Shown here in pieces: positions 17,829 through 26,399 of a stretch of DNA of 64,000 nucleotides. The DNA is from Bacteroides graminisolvens DSM 19988 = JCM 15093 (GTDB lineage Bacteria > Bacteroidota > Bacteroidia > Bacteroidales > Bacteroidaceae). Position numbers and translations under genes: made by a program. The notes beneath the pieces were generated by a model. The model was not told where the DNA came from, ran no database searches, and was given only the letters and a program-made list of their open reading frames with translations. The stretch is taken from contig NZ_ATZI01000001.1 in assembly GCF_000428125.1 (NCBI RefSeq), positions 992,001-1,056,000 on the forward strand, in the 5' to 3' direction. Numbering within the stretch: position 1 is the first letter of the stretch; each line of letters opens with the position of its first letter.

Positions 17829-19577
17829 CTAAAACTCAGAAATAAAAGCGTCAAAAGTTTCGGGAGCGCAGGATTCCCCATATATTTTCTCATAGAGTCT
17901 TTTTCGTGCGGAAGTAACGGCTTGCTTGGAGCGTGAAACTAAATATGGAATATCCTTAATGGGAATTGAAATTTTAATAAGTAGGCAAATACGTTTTTCT
18001 ATTTCGCTAATTGGATAAAGAGCATTAAGACGTTGGGTGAATAAATTGTAAGTATTGTCTACAGCCTCTTGTAATGCATCCCAATCGTCATTAGTTATTT
18101 TTAATGTAGAATCGTTTACTGATTTGTGAAATAGAATATAAATGTCAGATTTTTTGAGATTCATTTCAGCTAATTCTTCTTCTTTGAGTTTCGCCTTTAT
18201 TTGTGTATTTGTTTGTTCTATAGCATTCTTTTGTGCTTTTAATAACTTTTCTTTTAGCGTGTTGTATTCGCCTTTTGTGAGCTGTAATGTCTCTTCTAAT
18301 TTTTTAATTTGTATCTTATTCTCTTCAATAAATTGAATGCTTCTTTTATATTGTTCTTCCTTAATCTGTTTTAGTTTGTTCAACTGTATTTGCCATTGAG
18401 CCTTTTTGCGCTTATTATATTGAATGTAGCTGACTATAAATGCTAATAGAAGAATAACTGCTATGGAAGCATATCCAATCCATAAAGTTTGATAGGCATT
18501 TTTTCTCCGCAATTTATTATTCTCATTTTCACGTAATTGATAGTTATAGAGCGAATGCTTCTTTTTTATGGTCTCTGTGGCCGTTATTTTTTGTATGGAA
18601 TCCGTATAAGTATTGTAATCACGAAGTTGTTTTATTGCTGTATTGCAATCGGATTTTTCTATTGCAATGCTAGCCAGTCCCCAATGGGCCGATTGTTTAG
18701 CATAAACTGTGCCTTCATTTAGCATTTTGTTAAAAAAATAAACAGCAGAATCGGTTTTCCCTAATTTGTAATACAAATCTGCTGAAATAGAATATACCCC
18801 GCTGGCATAGCCTCTTTTAATATCTCTTGATGTGGACTGCAAGATTTGTTTGGCGAGGTTATACTTGTGAAGTTGCACATAAAGGCTAGCCAATCCATAT
18901 TGCGTAACATCTATCAGATGTTTGTCTTTTATTTTTAAAGCTTGTTCATACGATTTTTTGTAATAGCATAACGCACTATCAGCATTATTAAGCCCTGTGA
19001 AGGTTCGTCCTATATCTCTTAAGTTATATACAATTCTTACACTGTCTTTTGCCATCTTATTGTAGTTGTAAGCTTCTTTGAAAGCATTCATGGCTAGATC
19101 ATAAATGTCTTGATATAGATACAAAGTACCAGTTTGGCTATAAATCAGGCTAATTACTTTGTAATCAGGACTTTTCTTACTGGCTTCAATGGCTTTGTTG
19201 AAATAGTCCAATGCTTGTGGTGCATCACCTAAATCCCGATAAACACATCCCGTATAATAATAGGCTTCCGGTAAGTGTTTTTTGTCCTTATTCGATTGGT
19301 AATAGTGCAACACTCTTTGCATTAAGCTGTCAGAAGTGTGAGGAATGTATGCCTTATCTTTCGCTTTTGTATAAAGTAGATAATAATACATGCGGGTGTT
19401 TTCGGGCTCTTTAATTATATCTTTTTCGAGCTTCTCTAATAATAAAACTGCACTGTCTGGGTCTTGTATAACTATGGAATCTGCAATTTGCATAGGGCGT
19501 GGATAAGGCTTATTATTGCAAGAGTACAAGCAGAACAGAAAAATAAGTGTAAATAGAAACTGGATAGATGGCTTCAT
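17829..19577 (-). CDS. Membrane-anchored TPR protein with C-terminal helix-turn-helix
   Basis: Probable membrane-bound transcriptional regulator of 582 residues. A lipoprotein-like signal (FLFCLYSCNN) is followed by about six tetratricopeptide repeats (residues ~70-310). A transmembrane helix (LWIGYASIAVILLLAFIVSYI, near 365-387) leads to a long coiled coil and a C-terminal domain resembling LuxR-type helix-turn-helix (KDIPYLVSRSKQAVTSARKRL). This layout is frequent in Bacteroides. The TPR part would sense outside and the HTH lie inside. Whether the Cys is lipidated or the segment is only a signal anchor is unclear. It is divergent from the Asp-box lipoprotein gene, a possible target. Confidence 0.8.
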   Translation of the reverse strand: MKPSIQFLFTLIFLFCLYSCNNKPYPRPMQIADSIVIQDPDSAVLLLEKLEKDIIKEPENTRMYYYLLYTKAKDKAYIPHTSDSLMQRVLHYYQSNKDKKHLPEAYYYTGCVYRDLGDAPQALDYFNKAIEASKKSPDYKVISLIYSQTGTLYLYQDIYDLAMNAFKEAYNYNKMAKDSVRIVYNLRDIGRTFTGLNNADSALCYYKKSYEQALKIKDKHLIDVTQYGLASLYVQLHKYNLAKQILQSTSRDIKRGYASGVYSISADLYYKLGKTDSAVYFFNKMLNEGTVYAKQSAHWGLASIAIEKSDCNTAIKQLRDYNTYTDSIQKITATETIKKKHSLYNYQLRENENNKLRRKNAYQTLWIGYASIAVILLLAFIVSYIQYNKRKKAQWQIQLNKLKQIKEEQYKRSIQFIEENKIQIKKLEETLQLTKGEYNTLKEKLLKAQKNAIEQTNTQIKAKLKEEELAEMNLKKSDIYILFHKSVNDSTLKITNDDWDALQEAVDNTYNLFTQRLNALYPISEIEKRICLLIKISIPIKDIPYLVSRSKQAVTSARKRLYEKIYGESCAPETFDAFISEF

Positions 19578-19601
19578 TTATAGTAATTGTTGTGTTTGCT
19601 G

Positions 19602-19609
19602 CAAAAATA
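19602..19609 (-). promoter_or_regulatory. -7 promoter element of the TPR regulator gene
   Basis: Reads TATTTTTG on the minus strand, 24 bp upstream of the ATG at 19577. It matches TAnnTTTG; no clear -33 element is seen. Confidence 0.45.
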
Positions 19610-19654
19610 AATAATTGATTGCTTTTTTCCTAGTATTATGGTTGGTAAAATTTG

Positions 19655-19684
19655 TTGCAAATCACATTTTTTTGTTTACATTTG
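19655..19684 (+). promoter_or_regulatory. Promoter of the Asp-box lipoprotein gene
   Basis: TTG at 19655-19657 is followed after 19 bp by TACATTTG (19677-19684), fitting the Bacteroides consensus. Transcription would start near 19691, about 37 nt before the ATG. It lies in the 150-bp divergent region shared with the TPR regulator. Confidence 0.6.
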
Positions 19685-19727
19685 CAATACATAGATGGAA
19701 ATTAGTTTAATTTATATCATTTAAATA

Positions 19728-20831
19728 ATGAGAGTGTTGTTACTAGCGCCGATTATATTCTTCTTCTTATGCTCATGCAGCAATGACAATGAAACGAATG
19801 AAACTTCCTCAACCGAAGCGTTTCAATATTTGGGTTTAAAAGATATTGCAAATGTCAGCAAAGCAGAAGAGGCTGTTTTTCGTAACTTTGGAGTTCCTTA
19901 CCGATCTAAAATACAAATTATAGACAATTACATTTATGTAACCACTTTGACCGGTGTGTACCGAAAGAATATAAGCACAACCAATAACACTGATTGGGAG
20001 CTGTTTGCATTTAAGGATCTTCCCATTATTCAATTTGTAAAGAACGGTAATAAAATTTTAGCTATTTCCGGATGTGCAGATGAGAGGGCGTTTCTCTATT
20101 CTTCGGACAATGGAGAAACCTACAAATCGATTACTCCCAGTTCATTCATTTTAAAAGAAAATGAGTATAAGGTAATCCCGTATTCAATAATTCAAAACCC
20201 CAAGAATCCCAACTCTATTTTGGCTCTGGTAGAACCGATTGGGGTGATCAAATCTACCAATTTTGGGCAAAGTTGGACGGTACTTAATAAAGAGTATGCA
20301 GGGTATCAGAATTGGTTTGTAGGGTTTAACCCCAACGATACAACCAATATTTATTATACAGGTGAATCTATGGCATTTGAGTCTCTTATGTATTCTTCGT
20401 ATGACAACGGAAAAAACTGGCAATTAATAGAGTCAGTAGATAATAATTGCATTCACCACATTGAATTTCATCCTACTGATTCAAAGATACTACTCTATTC
20501 CGGAGAACTTATGATTAAAAAGTCCATTGATAAAGGTGAAACATGGAAAGCTGTATTAACTGGTGGCTTGTATTTCTTTAAAACTGTTTTTGACAAAAAT
20601 ACCCCCTCAGTTTTATATACTTCGGGAGTAAACAGATTACCGTATGAGAATCATAAGCTTATGATCTATCAATCAACTAATGGAGGTGATAGTTGGGAAA
20701 CTCTTTTTCAGACAAACTTGTCGGGTATTGGCGGACTTATTGATTTTGAGTTATATAAAAATAGACTATATTTATATACTTATACTGATGGTGTCTATAT
20801 GCTGGAGGTTGGTAATAAAAATAAGGAATAG
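19728..20831 (+). CDS. Lipoprotein with five Asp-box (BNR) repeats
   Basis: The 367-residue protein has a lipoprotein signal (FFFLCSCSNDN) and a beta-propeller-like body with five Asp-boxes: SSDNGETYKS, STNFGQSWTV, SYDNGKNWQL, SIDKGETWKA and STNGGDSWET. Asp-boxes occur in sialidases, but also in many non-enzymatic propellers. The sialidase Arg triad and FRIP motif are not apparent, so I do not call it a sialidase. It is anchored outside the inner membrane. The gene runs opposite to its neighbours and is divergent from the TPR/HTH regulator, which may control it. Confidence 0.8.
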   Translation: MRVLLLAPIIFFFLCSCSNDNETNETSSTEAFQYLGLKDIANVSKAEEAVFRNFGVPYRSKIQIIDNYIYVTTLTGVYRKNISTTNNTDWELFAFKDLPIIQFVKNGNKILAISGCADERAFLYSSDNGETYKSITPSSFILKENEYKVIPYSIIQNPKNPNSILALVEPIGVIKSTNFGQSWTVLNKEYAGYQNWFVGFNPNDTTNIYYTGESMAFESLMYSSYDNGKNWQLIESVDNNCIHHIEFHPTDSKILLYSGELMIKKSIDKGETWKAVLTGGLYFFKTVFDKNTPSVLYTSGVNRLPYENHKLMIYQSTNGGDSWETLFQTNLSGIGGLIDFELYKNRLYLYTYTDGVYMLEVGNKNKE

Positions 20832-20941
20832 AGACTTATTTTTCTTTGAACAATTTTTAAATGCAAAGAAGGGGCTCTTCCCTGATGCGAGTAAAGGTGT
20901 CTAATCATAATAAATACAAATAATATTCTATGAAACACACA

Positions 20942-21769
20942 TTAATTCTTTTCTACGTCTTTAGGAATAATATTTGTTATGTAAAAACAGGATGTACAAA
21001 AGAAATTTCGTAAATATCTGATTTGTGACAGTGATTTGTTCAATTTTCGAGGCCTTAGTTTAAACTTTTGCATGTAATGCGGATTGATTAACCACAAAAT
21101 TCTACCACTAATCTTATAACCGTTTATTTTGAGAAGTTCCTCGAATCTTTCGATTGTGACACCACATCTTTTTATTTCCATTAATTCATTTATGCAAGCC
21201 TGGTTTTCTCCAAATGCTTTTAGTAATATACGATATAAAAAACTTGGAAGTAAATGAATAAATGGCAGTTTCGAGCAGATTTTATGATGACATATTTGTT
21301 GATGACCCCCAAATGGCATTTGCCACGCTGGAAACCCCCAAAAAACAACTCCTTTATGAGTTAAAAAAGACTTTAGATGTGCCATAAACCTTTCTTTTTC
21401 TTCTACGTGCTCTATTACATCATGAACTAGAATGATGTCATACAAATGTTTATGTATAGAGACATCAATATTAAAGAAATCTGAAGTAATGAAATTTCCA
21501 TTTTGGCCAAATCTAATAAAGAAATCTTTTGCTTGTGAGATTCTCGTTGAAGAACGGTCTATTCCTGTTACTTGGCAACCTGCTTTTGCAAAAGGTAAAA
21601 GATTTCCTCCTTCACCACATCCCACTTCCAATATGTTTGTTTCTGAGTCTATTGAAATGAAATTCTTCAGGTAGTCTATATAATATTCCTGCGCGGAATT
21701 AGCTGACTCTTCAAAATAGCGGAGTCTATCTAAATGTCTTTCTTGCATGTTCTTTTTATTTGCAAACAT
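20942..21769 (-). CDS. Class I SAM-dependent methyltransferase
   Basis: The 275-residue protein has motif I ILEVGCGEGGNLLPFA, motif II VTGIDRSSTRI and the post-motif IILVHDVIEHVEE, the pattern of UbiE/methyltransf_11 and _23 enzymes. No signal peptide is present, so it is cytoplasmic. The C-terminal third is basic and aromatic (YMQKFKLRPRKLNK). The substrate cannot be told; small-molecule, lipid or glycan precursors are all possible. It stands alone, convergent with the Asp-box lipoprotein gene. An alternative start is the Met at residue 8. Confidence 0.82.
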   Translation of the reverse strand: MFANKKNMQERHLDRLRYFEESANSAQEYYIDYLKNFISIDSETNILEVGCGEGGNLLPFAKAGCQVTGIDRSSTRISQAKDFFIRFGQNGNFITSDFFNIDVSIHKHLYDIILVHDVIEHVEEKERFMAHLKSFLTHKGVVFWGFPAWQMPFGGHQQICHHKICSKLPFIHLLPSFLYRILLKAFGENQACINELMEIKRCGVTIERFEELLKINGYKISGRILWLINPHYMQKFKLRPRKLNKSLSQIRYLRNFFCTSCFYITNIIPKDVEKN

Positions 21770-21802
21770 AGTTCTGAATGTGTTGCTTCTTATGATTTTA
21801 TA

Positions 21803-21824
21803 GTACGCATTTGGTACGCATTTG
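21803..21824. repeat. Perfect tandem 11-bp duplication
   Basis: GTACGCATTTG occurs twice head to tail (21803-21813 and 21814-21824), about 35 bp upstream of the methyltransferase start. The surrounding 289-bp gap (21770-22058) has no other gene I can support. Confidence 0.75.
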
Positions 21825-21945
21825 TGTTTTTGGGTGTGAATTGAGTCTAAAATTGGTTTTTATTAATGCACATTATACGCTTTCTGTGCAGTACAAATTA
21901 AGATTAGTAGAGAAGTGAGTTAGAAATTTTGGGATAATCTATTAT

Positions 21946-21973
21946 ATCTTAAACGAAATGAAAAGAAAGTAAG
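21946..21973. repeat. Imperfect direct repeat, copy 1
   Basis: The segment (core ATGAAAAGAAAGTAAG) closely resembles 23572-23600 (core ATGAGAAGAAAGTAAG), with a few substitutions and one indel. The two copies bracket the aspartyl-protease gene about 1.6 kb apart. Confidence 0.5.
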
Positions 21974-22058
21974 TAGGCTCACCCCGTAATTAGTGAGATG
22001 AATAATATAGTATGTTATTTGTATTAATCATGGTTACAACTTTATAATACCTGCTTCA

Positions 22059-23405
22059 CTAATTATCAAATGATAAACTCATTTCTTTAAAATTCAGGGT
22101 TAATTTATTGAAAGACATCAATATGTCTTGTCCTAAATGACCATCATAATTTGTAAGATACGAGAGCTCGTCTGTTAATACAATAATAGTGGGAACTGTC
22201 ATCTTTTGTCCTCCGATCTTCAATGGGACATTTTTCAATTCATGCACATTGTTATCGGCAGCACCGCCTATTCCTTCCCGTCGTATTGTATTTGACGTTG
22301 CTTTCTCTTTTATTTCAGTATTGTGCGCGGCGAAATATTTTGAGGAAAACTTGCTTGTATTAGCACCAGTATCTAATACGAAAAGTACTGTATCGCTATT
22401 CGCCTCAAATTGAACAATAGGCAAGGTGTTATCCAAAAAGAGATTGCATAAATTACCCTTTTGCGGATTGGCAATCACGTTAATGTTTTTGTTTTTGTAT
22501 ATTTCGATTTCTTTCATTTGGTTCATGACAGGGAAACCTATAATTCCATGGATTACATAATTGGCTGCCGGAAATGTGAGTAATTCATCAGGCATTACCT
22601 TAAAAACGACGTTTTCAAACATTAAGTCACCAATCCATAGTTTATCAGCTAAGCCAACTTTTGATTGGACTTTCTTGCCTACTGCTCCTTCTATACTTGC
22701 TTCGGATTCAAGTATTCGGATTCCCAATCGTTGAGCACTGCTCTCGGTTACAATATTCGAAGCTCCTGTATCAAAAATGAAATTCTCTGATTGCTCGCCA
22801 CTTGATACATTTATTATTATATGATTGTATTGATTGAGCGATATAGGAATACTTACGTCAGTGGTTATATGCATTTTTTGTACAGGGAACTTTCTTAATG
22901 AATTGACAAAATCGTATTTTTCTTTACGCGACCTAGTCAATTCTGCACTGTCTACAGCATGACCATACTTGTCAATAGCGATTTTTAACGCCTCTGCGGC
23001 CTTTTTGTAGTGATATTGATTAAATAAATTGTCGTATTTTATTGCGTATATCCTATAAAGAAAGGCATCGCTCAAAGATTTTCTATAATTGCTGAGTAAT
23101 TTGTCAATAGTTAGCAAAGATTTCTCAGTTTGATTGAAGGCATTTTGCAAGTTAGCTTCAATATACAATACAATATGTTGAGGTAATTCATCCTTTTTTT
23201 CTTGCAATAGAGTTTTAAGCCGAAAAAAATCCTTTCTGTCAAGCATTTGAAGCAAACGCTGTTCTGTTGATGGATTATCAGAAGTTGGGTTTGTATTCAA
23301 TTCCTTTGTGTGTTTTTGCTGAACACCTGTTAAGGAATTACTTTTTGCGGCATGTGTCTCAAATAGTAATAGGGTAAGAAGTAGAATGAAATTATTAGTA
23401 TTCAT
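22059..23405 (-). CDS. Secreted retropepsin-like aspartyl protease
   Basis: The 448-residue protein has a signal peptide (MNTNNFILLLTLLLFETHA). An N-terminal helical region (residues ~45-175) may be TPR-like. Two retropepsin-like halves follow, with FDTGASN (Asp212) and LDTGANT (Asp345), each followed by a family-typical hydrophobic-hydrophobic-Gly stretch (HGIIGFPVM; DGHLGQDIL). Both active-site Asp residues on one chain suggest an internally paired enzyme. Members of PF13650/PF13975 are common in Bacteroidetes, with few known substrates. The gene stands alone in an AT-rich region and is bracketed by imperfect repeats. Confidence 0.85.
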   Translation of the reverse strand: MNTNNFILLLTLLLFETHAAKSNSLTGVQQKHTKELNTNPTSDNPSTEQRLLQMLDRKDFFRLKTLLQEKKDELPQHIVLYIEANLQNAFNQTEKSLLTIDKLLSNYRKSLSDAFLYRIYAIKYDNLFNQYHYKKAAEALKIAIDKYGHAVDSAELTRSRKEKYDFVNSLRKFPVQKMHITTDVSIPISLNQYNHIIINVSSGEQSENFIFDTGASNIVTESSAQRLGIRILESEASIEGAVGKKVQSKVGLADKLWIGDLMFENVVFKVMPDELLTFPAANYVIHGIIGFPVMNQMKEIEIYKNKNINVIANPQKGNLCNLFLDNTLPIVQFEANSDTVLFVLDTGANTSKFSSKYFAAHNTEIKEKATSNTIRREGIGGAADNNVHELKNVPLKIGGQKMTVPTIIVLTDELSYLTNYDGHLGQDILMSFNKLTLNFKEMSLSFDN

Positions 23406-23505
23406 ATAAACAGATTTTATAATTTAAGTCAAAAGATCTCATAATCATCAGTGTTTTTTATCAGACATTTATCGTTTAGTTGAAGTATGCCTTCATGCGA
23501 TGTGG

Positions 23506-23513
23506 CAAAATTA
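23506..23513 (-). promoter_or_regulatory. Candidate -7 element of the aspartyl-protease gene
   Basis: Reads TAATTTTG on the minus strand, about 100 bp upstream of the ATG, with a T-rich -33 region at the right distance. It would give a leader of about 94 nt. Confidence 0.4.
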
Positions 23514-23571
23514 CTGAATGACACTAATAAAGATTAAAGACTTGTGTTACACGAATATATGCTACTGTTAC

Positions 23572-23600
23572 ATCTTTAAACAAAATGAGAAGAAAGTAAG
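23572..23600. repeat. Imperfect direct repeat, copy 2
   Basis: Second copy of the ~28-bp segment at 21946-21973 on the far side of the aspartyl-protease gene. Both contain an ATG followed by three basic codons and a stop on the plus strand. Confidence 0.5.
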
Positions 23601-23642
23601 ACCAGTATGGGGAAATTTCTTTTATTTATATGGAATATGGGC

Positions 23643-23708
23643 AAAAAAAAATTGATTGTCGTCGCGACAACCAATCTTTATAACCTTAAATCTAATACCA
23701 TGAAAAAC
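23643..23708 (-). ncRNA. Candidate small RNA of about 67 nt
   Basis: On the minus strand a TATATTTG box (23722-23715) predicts a start near 23708. About 33 nt later an 11-bp hairpin (23675-23651, one G-U pair, CGA loop) is followed directly by eight U residues (23650-23643). There is no open reading frame of note and no gene immediately downstream. The 5' part (CATGGTATTAGATTTAAGG) looks to me like a segment recurring in Bacteroides intergenic regions, possibly a known multicopy sRNA family; that is memory, not a search. The rest of the 393-bp gap (23406-23798) holds the repeat copy and promoter listed separately. Confidence 0.6.
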
Positions 23709-23714
23709 ACAGTG

Positions 23715-23722
23715 CAAATATA
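23715..23722 (-). promoter_or_regulatory. -7 element of the candidate small RNA
   Basis: Reads TATATTTG on the minus strand, an exact TAnnTTTG match. TTTT lies 16 bp upstream of it, shorter than the usual 19-21 bp spacing. Confidence 0.5.
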
Positions 23723-23798
23723 AATCGTTTTATGCTTTAAAACATAATATCAGACTAAAAATCTTATCTTATTTAACTTTAATTATACTTTAATGCTG

Positions 23799-24983
23799 CT
23801 ATTCTACGTATAAAACCAATCCTTTTAAGTATTCACCCTCAGGATGATAGATGTTGACTGGATGGTCTGCCGGCTGAGTAAGCTGATGTAGTATTCGCAC
23901 GCTGCGTCCCGACATGGCAGCAGCGGTGAACACGGCCGTGCGGAAATTATCTTTTGTAACGACCTGTGAGCACGAGAATGTGAACAAAATGCCGCCCGGT
24001 TTTATTTTCTCAAAGGCTTTGGCATTGAGCTTTCTGTAACCTTGCAGTGCGTTGCGCAGGGCGTCTTTGTGCTTGGCAAATGCGGGTGGATCTAAAACGA
24101 TAAGATCATATTGATCACCCATGCGGTCAAGGTACTTGAAGGCATCTTCTGCATAAGAGGTATGTCTGCTGTCATTGGGGAAATTCAATTCTACATTCTT
24201 GTTGGTCAGATCAACCGCTTTGGCCGAGCTGTCCACCGAGTGCACCAGCTTGGCGCCGCCTCTCATGGCGTAGAACGAAAAGCCACCCGTGTAGCAGAAC
24301 ATGTTGAGCACGCTGCGATCTTTGGCATATCGTTCAAGCAATGACCGGTTTTCACGTTGATCGACAAAAAAACCTGTCTTTTGCCCTTTTAGCCAGTCCA
24401 CGTGGAATTTTAGTCCGTATTCCTGAGCTATATTATCACTGCTACCCCCTTTAAGGAAGCCATTTTCCGGAAAAAGATCGGCTTTAAAAGGAAGCGTTGT
24501 TTCTGATTTGTAGTAGATGTTCTTGATGCTTTCACCCATTACCTCGCTTAGCGCTTGGGCTATCTCCATGCGGTCCATGTGCATACCGGCCGAATGTGCC
24601 TGCATAACAGCGGTGGCTGCATACACATCAATGATAAGTCCGGGCAGGTTGTCGCCTTCACCGTGCACCAACCGATAGGTATTGTTCGTTGGGTGCGCTG
24701 CCACACCAATGCTCTTACGCATATCGTAAGCTATTTGAAGTTTTTGCTTCCAGAAATCGAGATTGACCTCTTCTTGTTTGAAGCTGAGCACGCGCACGGC
24801 AATACTACCAATTTGAAAATGTCCTTCAGCAATGAAATCTTTCTTTGATGTATAGACTTCTACCACTTCGCCTTCATCGGGCTCACCGTCAATGTGTGAT
24901 ATGGCTCCCGAGAAAATCCATGGATGAAATCTCTTTAACGATTCCTCTTTACCTGCTTTCAGATATACTTTTTTATAAGACAT
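23799..24983 (-). CDS. rlmI: 23S rRNA m5C methyltransferase, RlmI/YccW-like
   Basis: Predicted to methylate a cytosine of 23S rRNA (C1962 in E. coli). The 394-residue protein has an N-terminal PUA domain (YLKAGKEESLKRFHPWIFSGAI), an EEHD-like linker and a Rossmann methyltransferase domain. Visible motifs include GFFVDQRENRSLLE, NMFCYTGGFSFYAM, the DPPAF catalytic segment and FTFSCSQVV with its Cys. Length and order fit RlmI. It lies 15 bp downstream of the exonuclease gene. The target base is assigned by family only. Confidence 0.9.
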   Translation of the reverse strand: MSYKKVYLKAGKEESLKRFHPWIFSGAISHIDGEPDEGEVVEVYTSKKDFIAEGHFQIGSIAVRVLSFKQEEVNLDFWKQKLQIAYDMRKSIGVAAHPTNNTYRLVHGEGDNLPGLIIDVYAATAVMQAHSAGMHMDRMEIAQALSEVMGESIKNIYYKSETTLPFKADLFPENGFLKGGSSDNIAQEYGLKFHVDWLKGQKTGFFVDQRENRSLLERYAKDRSVLNMFCYTGGFSFYAMRGGAKLVHSVDSSAKAVDLTNKNVELNFPNDSRHTSYAEDAFKYLDRMGDQYDLIVLDPPAFAKHKDALRNALQGYRKLNAKAFEKIKPGGILFTFSCSQVVTKDNFRTAVFTAAAMSGRSVRILHQLTQPADHPVNIYHPEGEYLKGLVLYVE

Positions 24984-24998
24984 ATTTTTGTTTAAGAA

Positions 24999-25658
24999 TT
25001 ACTTGTTTTCTGTAGACTCTGTTGTGAATGATGTACTTTGAATCACTTCTTCTTCCGGTGCTACCTCATAATTGCCGTTCTCTTTCAGCTCTTGCAACAG
25101 GTTGTATATGCGCAGACAAGACCAGGCATCGGTTGCTGCATACAGTTTTTGGGCATCGCTAAGCACATCGGCTTCCCAGTTGGAGAGACGCTGTGATTTT
25201 GATATTTTTTCGTCGAACAAAATACCATATATCTTTTGCAAACTCTTGTCGCGTATGCCAAACTGATTCACATACTCCTGCAACTCAATGCAGGCTTGTT
25301 GCTTGAATGGGGCTCTCTTTCGAAGCATCATGAAATCATCTTTCAACGAAAGTCCCACTTTGATGACGTGGGGATTTTCCAGTAATTGTATGATAGAAGG
25401 AGTCAGCCCTATCATATTTAAACGGAATAAGAAACATATATCATCTGACGATATTTGCAGCAAAGCTACTTTGTGCGATTGCCCTTTGGTAAACGACGGA
25501 CGTGTTTCACTATCAATTCCAATCACTTTTTGTGAGGAAAGATACTCCACCGCTTTTTCCGCTTCCGTTTCTGTTTGTACAACAAATATTCTACCGGGGA
25601 AAAAAGCCTTGGGCAGTTCTGAAATAGTCTGTTTGGATATGTTTCTTTTTATAATCAT
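24999..25658 (-). CDS. 3'-5' exonuclease, RNase D/WRN-like
   Basis: The 219-residue protein is a single DEDDy exonuclease domain. Exo I is VIGIDSETRPSF (Asp and Glu), exo II is VGLSLKDDFMML, and exo III is LYAATDAWSCLRIY with its Tyr-type spacing. There is no HRDC domain, so it is not full RNase D. The substrate may be RNA or DNA. It sits between the DUF5063 gene (3 bp away) and rlmI, suggesting one transcript with RNA-processing flavour. Confidence 0.88.
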   Translation of the reverse strand: MIIKRNISKQTISELPKAFFPGRIFVVQTETEAEKAVEYLSSQKVIGIDSETRPSFTKGQSHKVALLQISSDDICFLFRLNMIGLTPSIIQLLENPHVIKVGLSLKDDFMMLRKRAPFKQQACIELQEYVNQFGIRDKSLQKIYGILFDEKISKSQRLSNWEADVLSDAQKLYAATDAWSCLRIYNLLQELKENGNYEVAPEEEVIQSTSFTTESTENK

Positions 25659-25661
25659 AAT

Positions 25662-26288
25662 TTATTCATGGTCGTGGTGGTGATGCTCGTGCCCGCAATC
25701 GCAATCGGGGTCGTCACAGTGGCAATGTTCGTGATCGTCTTCTTCTTCGCTCTTTTCTTCGTCTTCAAAAGGACTGGTGTTATATTTCACATCATGCAAT
25801 GCGCGCAATGTGTTAACCAGCTTTTGTCCCCAGATATTGCCGAAGTTTTCTTTGCAAATAACCAATGAGTCATTCATGGTTTCATTCAAACCGAGCTGGA
25901 AAATAAAAATAAAGTCTTTAATGTCCTGATAGATATCGGCCAGATCTTCGGAAATACACTTTTTGATGGGGGTGTCGCTGTAAGCCATGTCGGGCAGAAA
26001 CACTTCCAGGTAATCATCTTTCTCTGTCAAGACAGAGGCAATGTTCATCCGAAGAACTTCGTAAGTTTCTTCTGTAACATAGTTTTCAGGGTATTCATCG
26101 CTCATCATTTCGCACTCGGGCAGAAGTGACGCTTTCAGATATAGTAGCGGGAGTATTTTTAAACTGGTGTCAACGAACTTATCGCGCTTCATTCCTTCGG
26201 CGCGTTCTAAAAAACCGCAGAATTCAGCAGCAACTGTAACAAATTCTATGACGTTTCTATCGAATATAACTTGGCTTTCTGTTTTCAT
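25662..26288 (-). CDS. DUF5063 family protein with His/Cys-rich tail
   Basis: Function unknown. From the ATG at 26288 the protein is 208 residues (MKTESQVIFDRNVIEF); the frame extends to a TTG at 26309, which I reject. The body is helical and acidic, as in DUF5063. The last ~20 residues are rich in His, Cys and Asp (EHCHCDDPDCDCGHEHHHH), which looks able to bind metal ions. There is no signal peptide. It is first in a run with the exonuclease and rlmI. Confidence 0.75.
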   Translation of the reverse strand: MKTESQVIFDRNVIEFVTVAAEFCGFLERAEGMKRDKFVDTSLKILPLLYLKASLLPECEMMSDEYPENYVTEETYEVLRMNIASVLTEKDDYLEVFLPDMAYSDTPIKKCISEDLADIYQDIKDFIFIFQLGLNETMNDSLVICKENFGNIWGQKLVNTLRALHDVKYNTSPFEDEEKSEEEDDHEHCHCDDPDCDCGHEHHHHDHE

Positions 26289-26399
26289 AAATAAGAAATT
26301 GATTTGCAAAGGTAAGAAAAAGTTGTGTTTGGTACAATGAATAACTCTTTATTATTACTGCTAGTTTAATGGACGGTAAAACAATGTGGCCAATCTTTG

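Noticed and set aside
19728..20831. Sialidase
   Set aside because: Asp-boxes are present but the FRIP motif and Arg triad are not visible; Asp-boxes alone do not define sialidases.
21803..21824. Attachment site of an integrated element
   Set aside because: No integrase, tRNA gene or second distant copy is present in the window; the repeat is purely local.
23699..23722. Seven-residue leader peptide (MKNTVQI) on the plus strand
   Set aside because: No plus-strand gene follows for it to control, and the opposite strand explains the sequence as promoter and 5' end of the small-RNA candidate.
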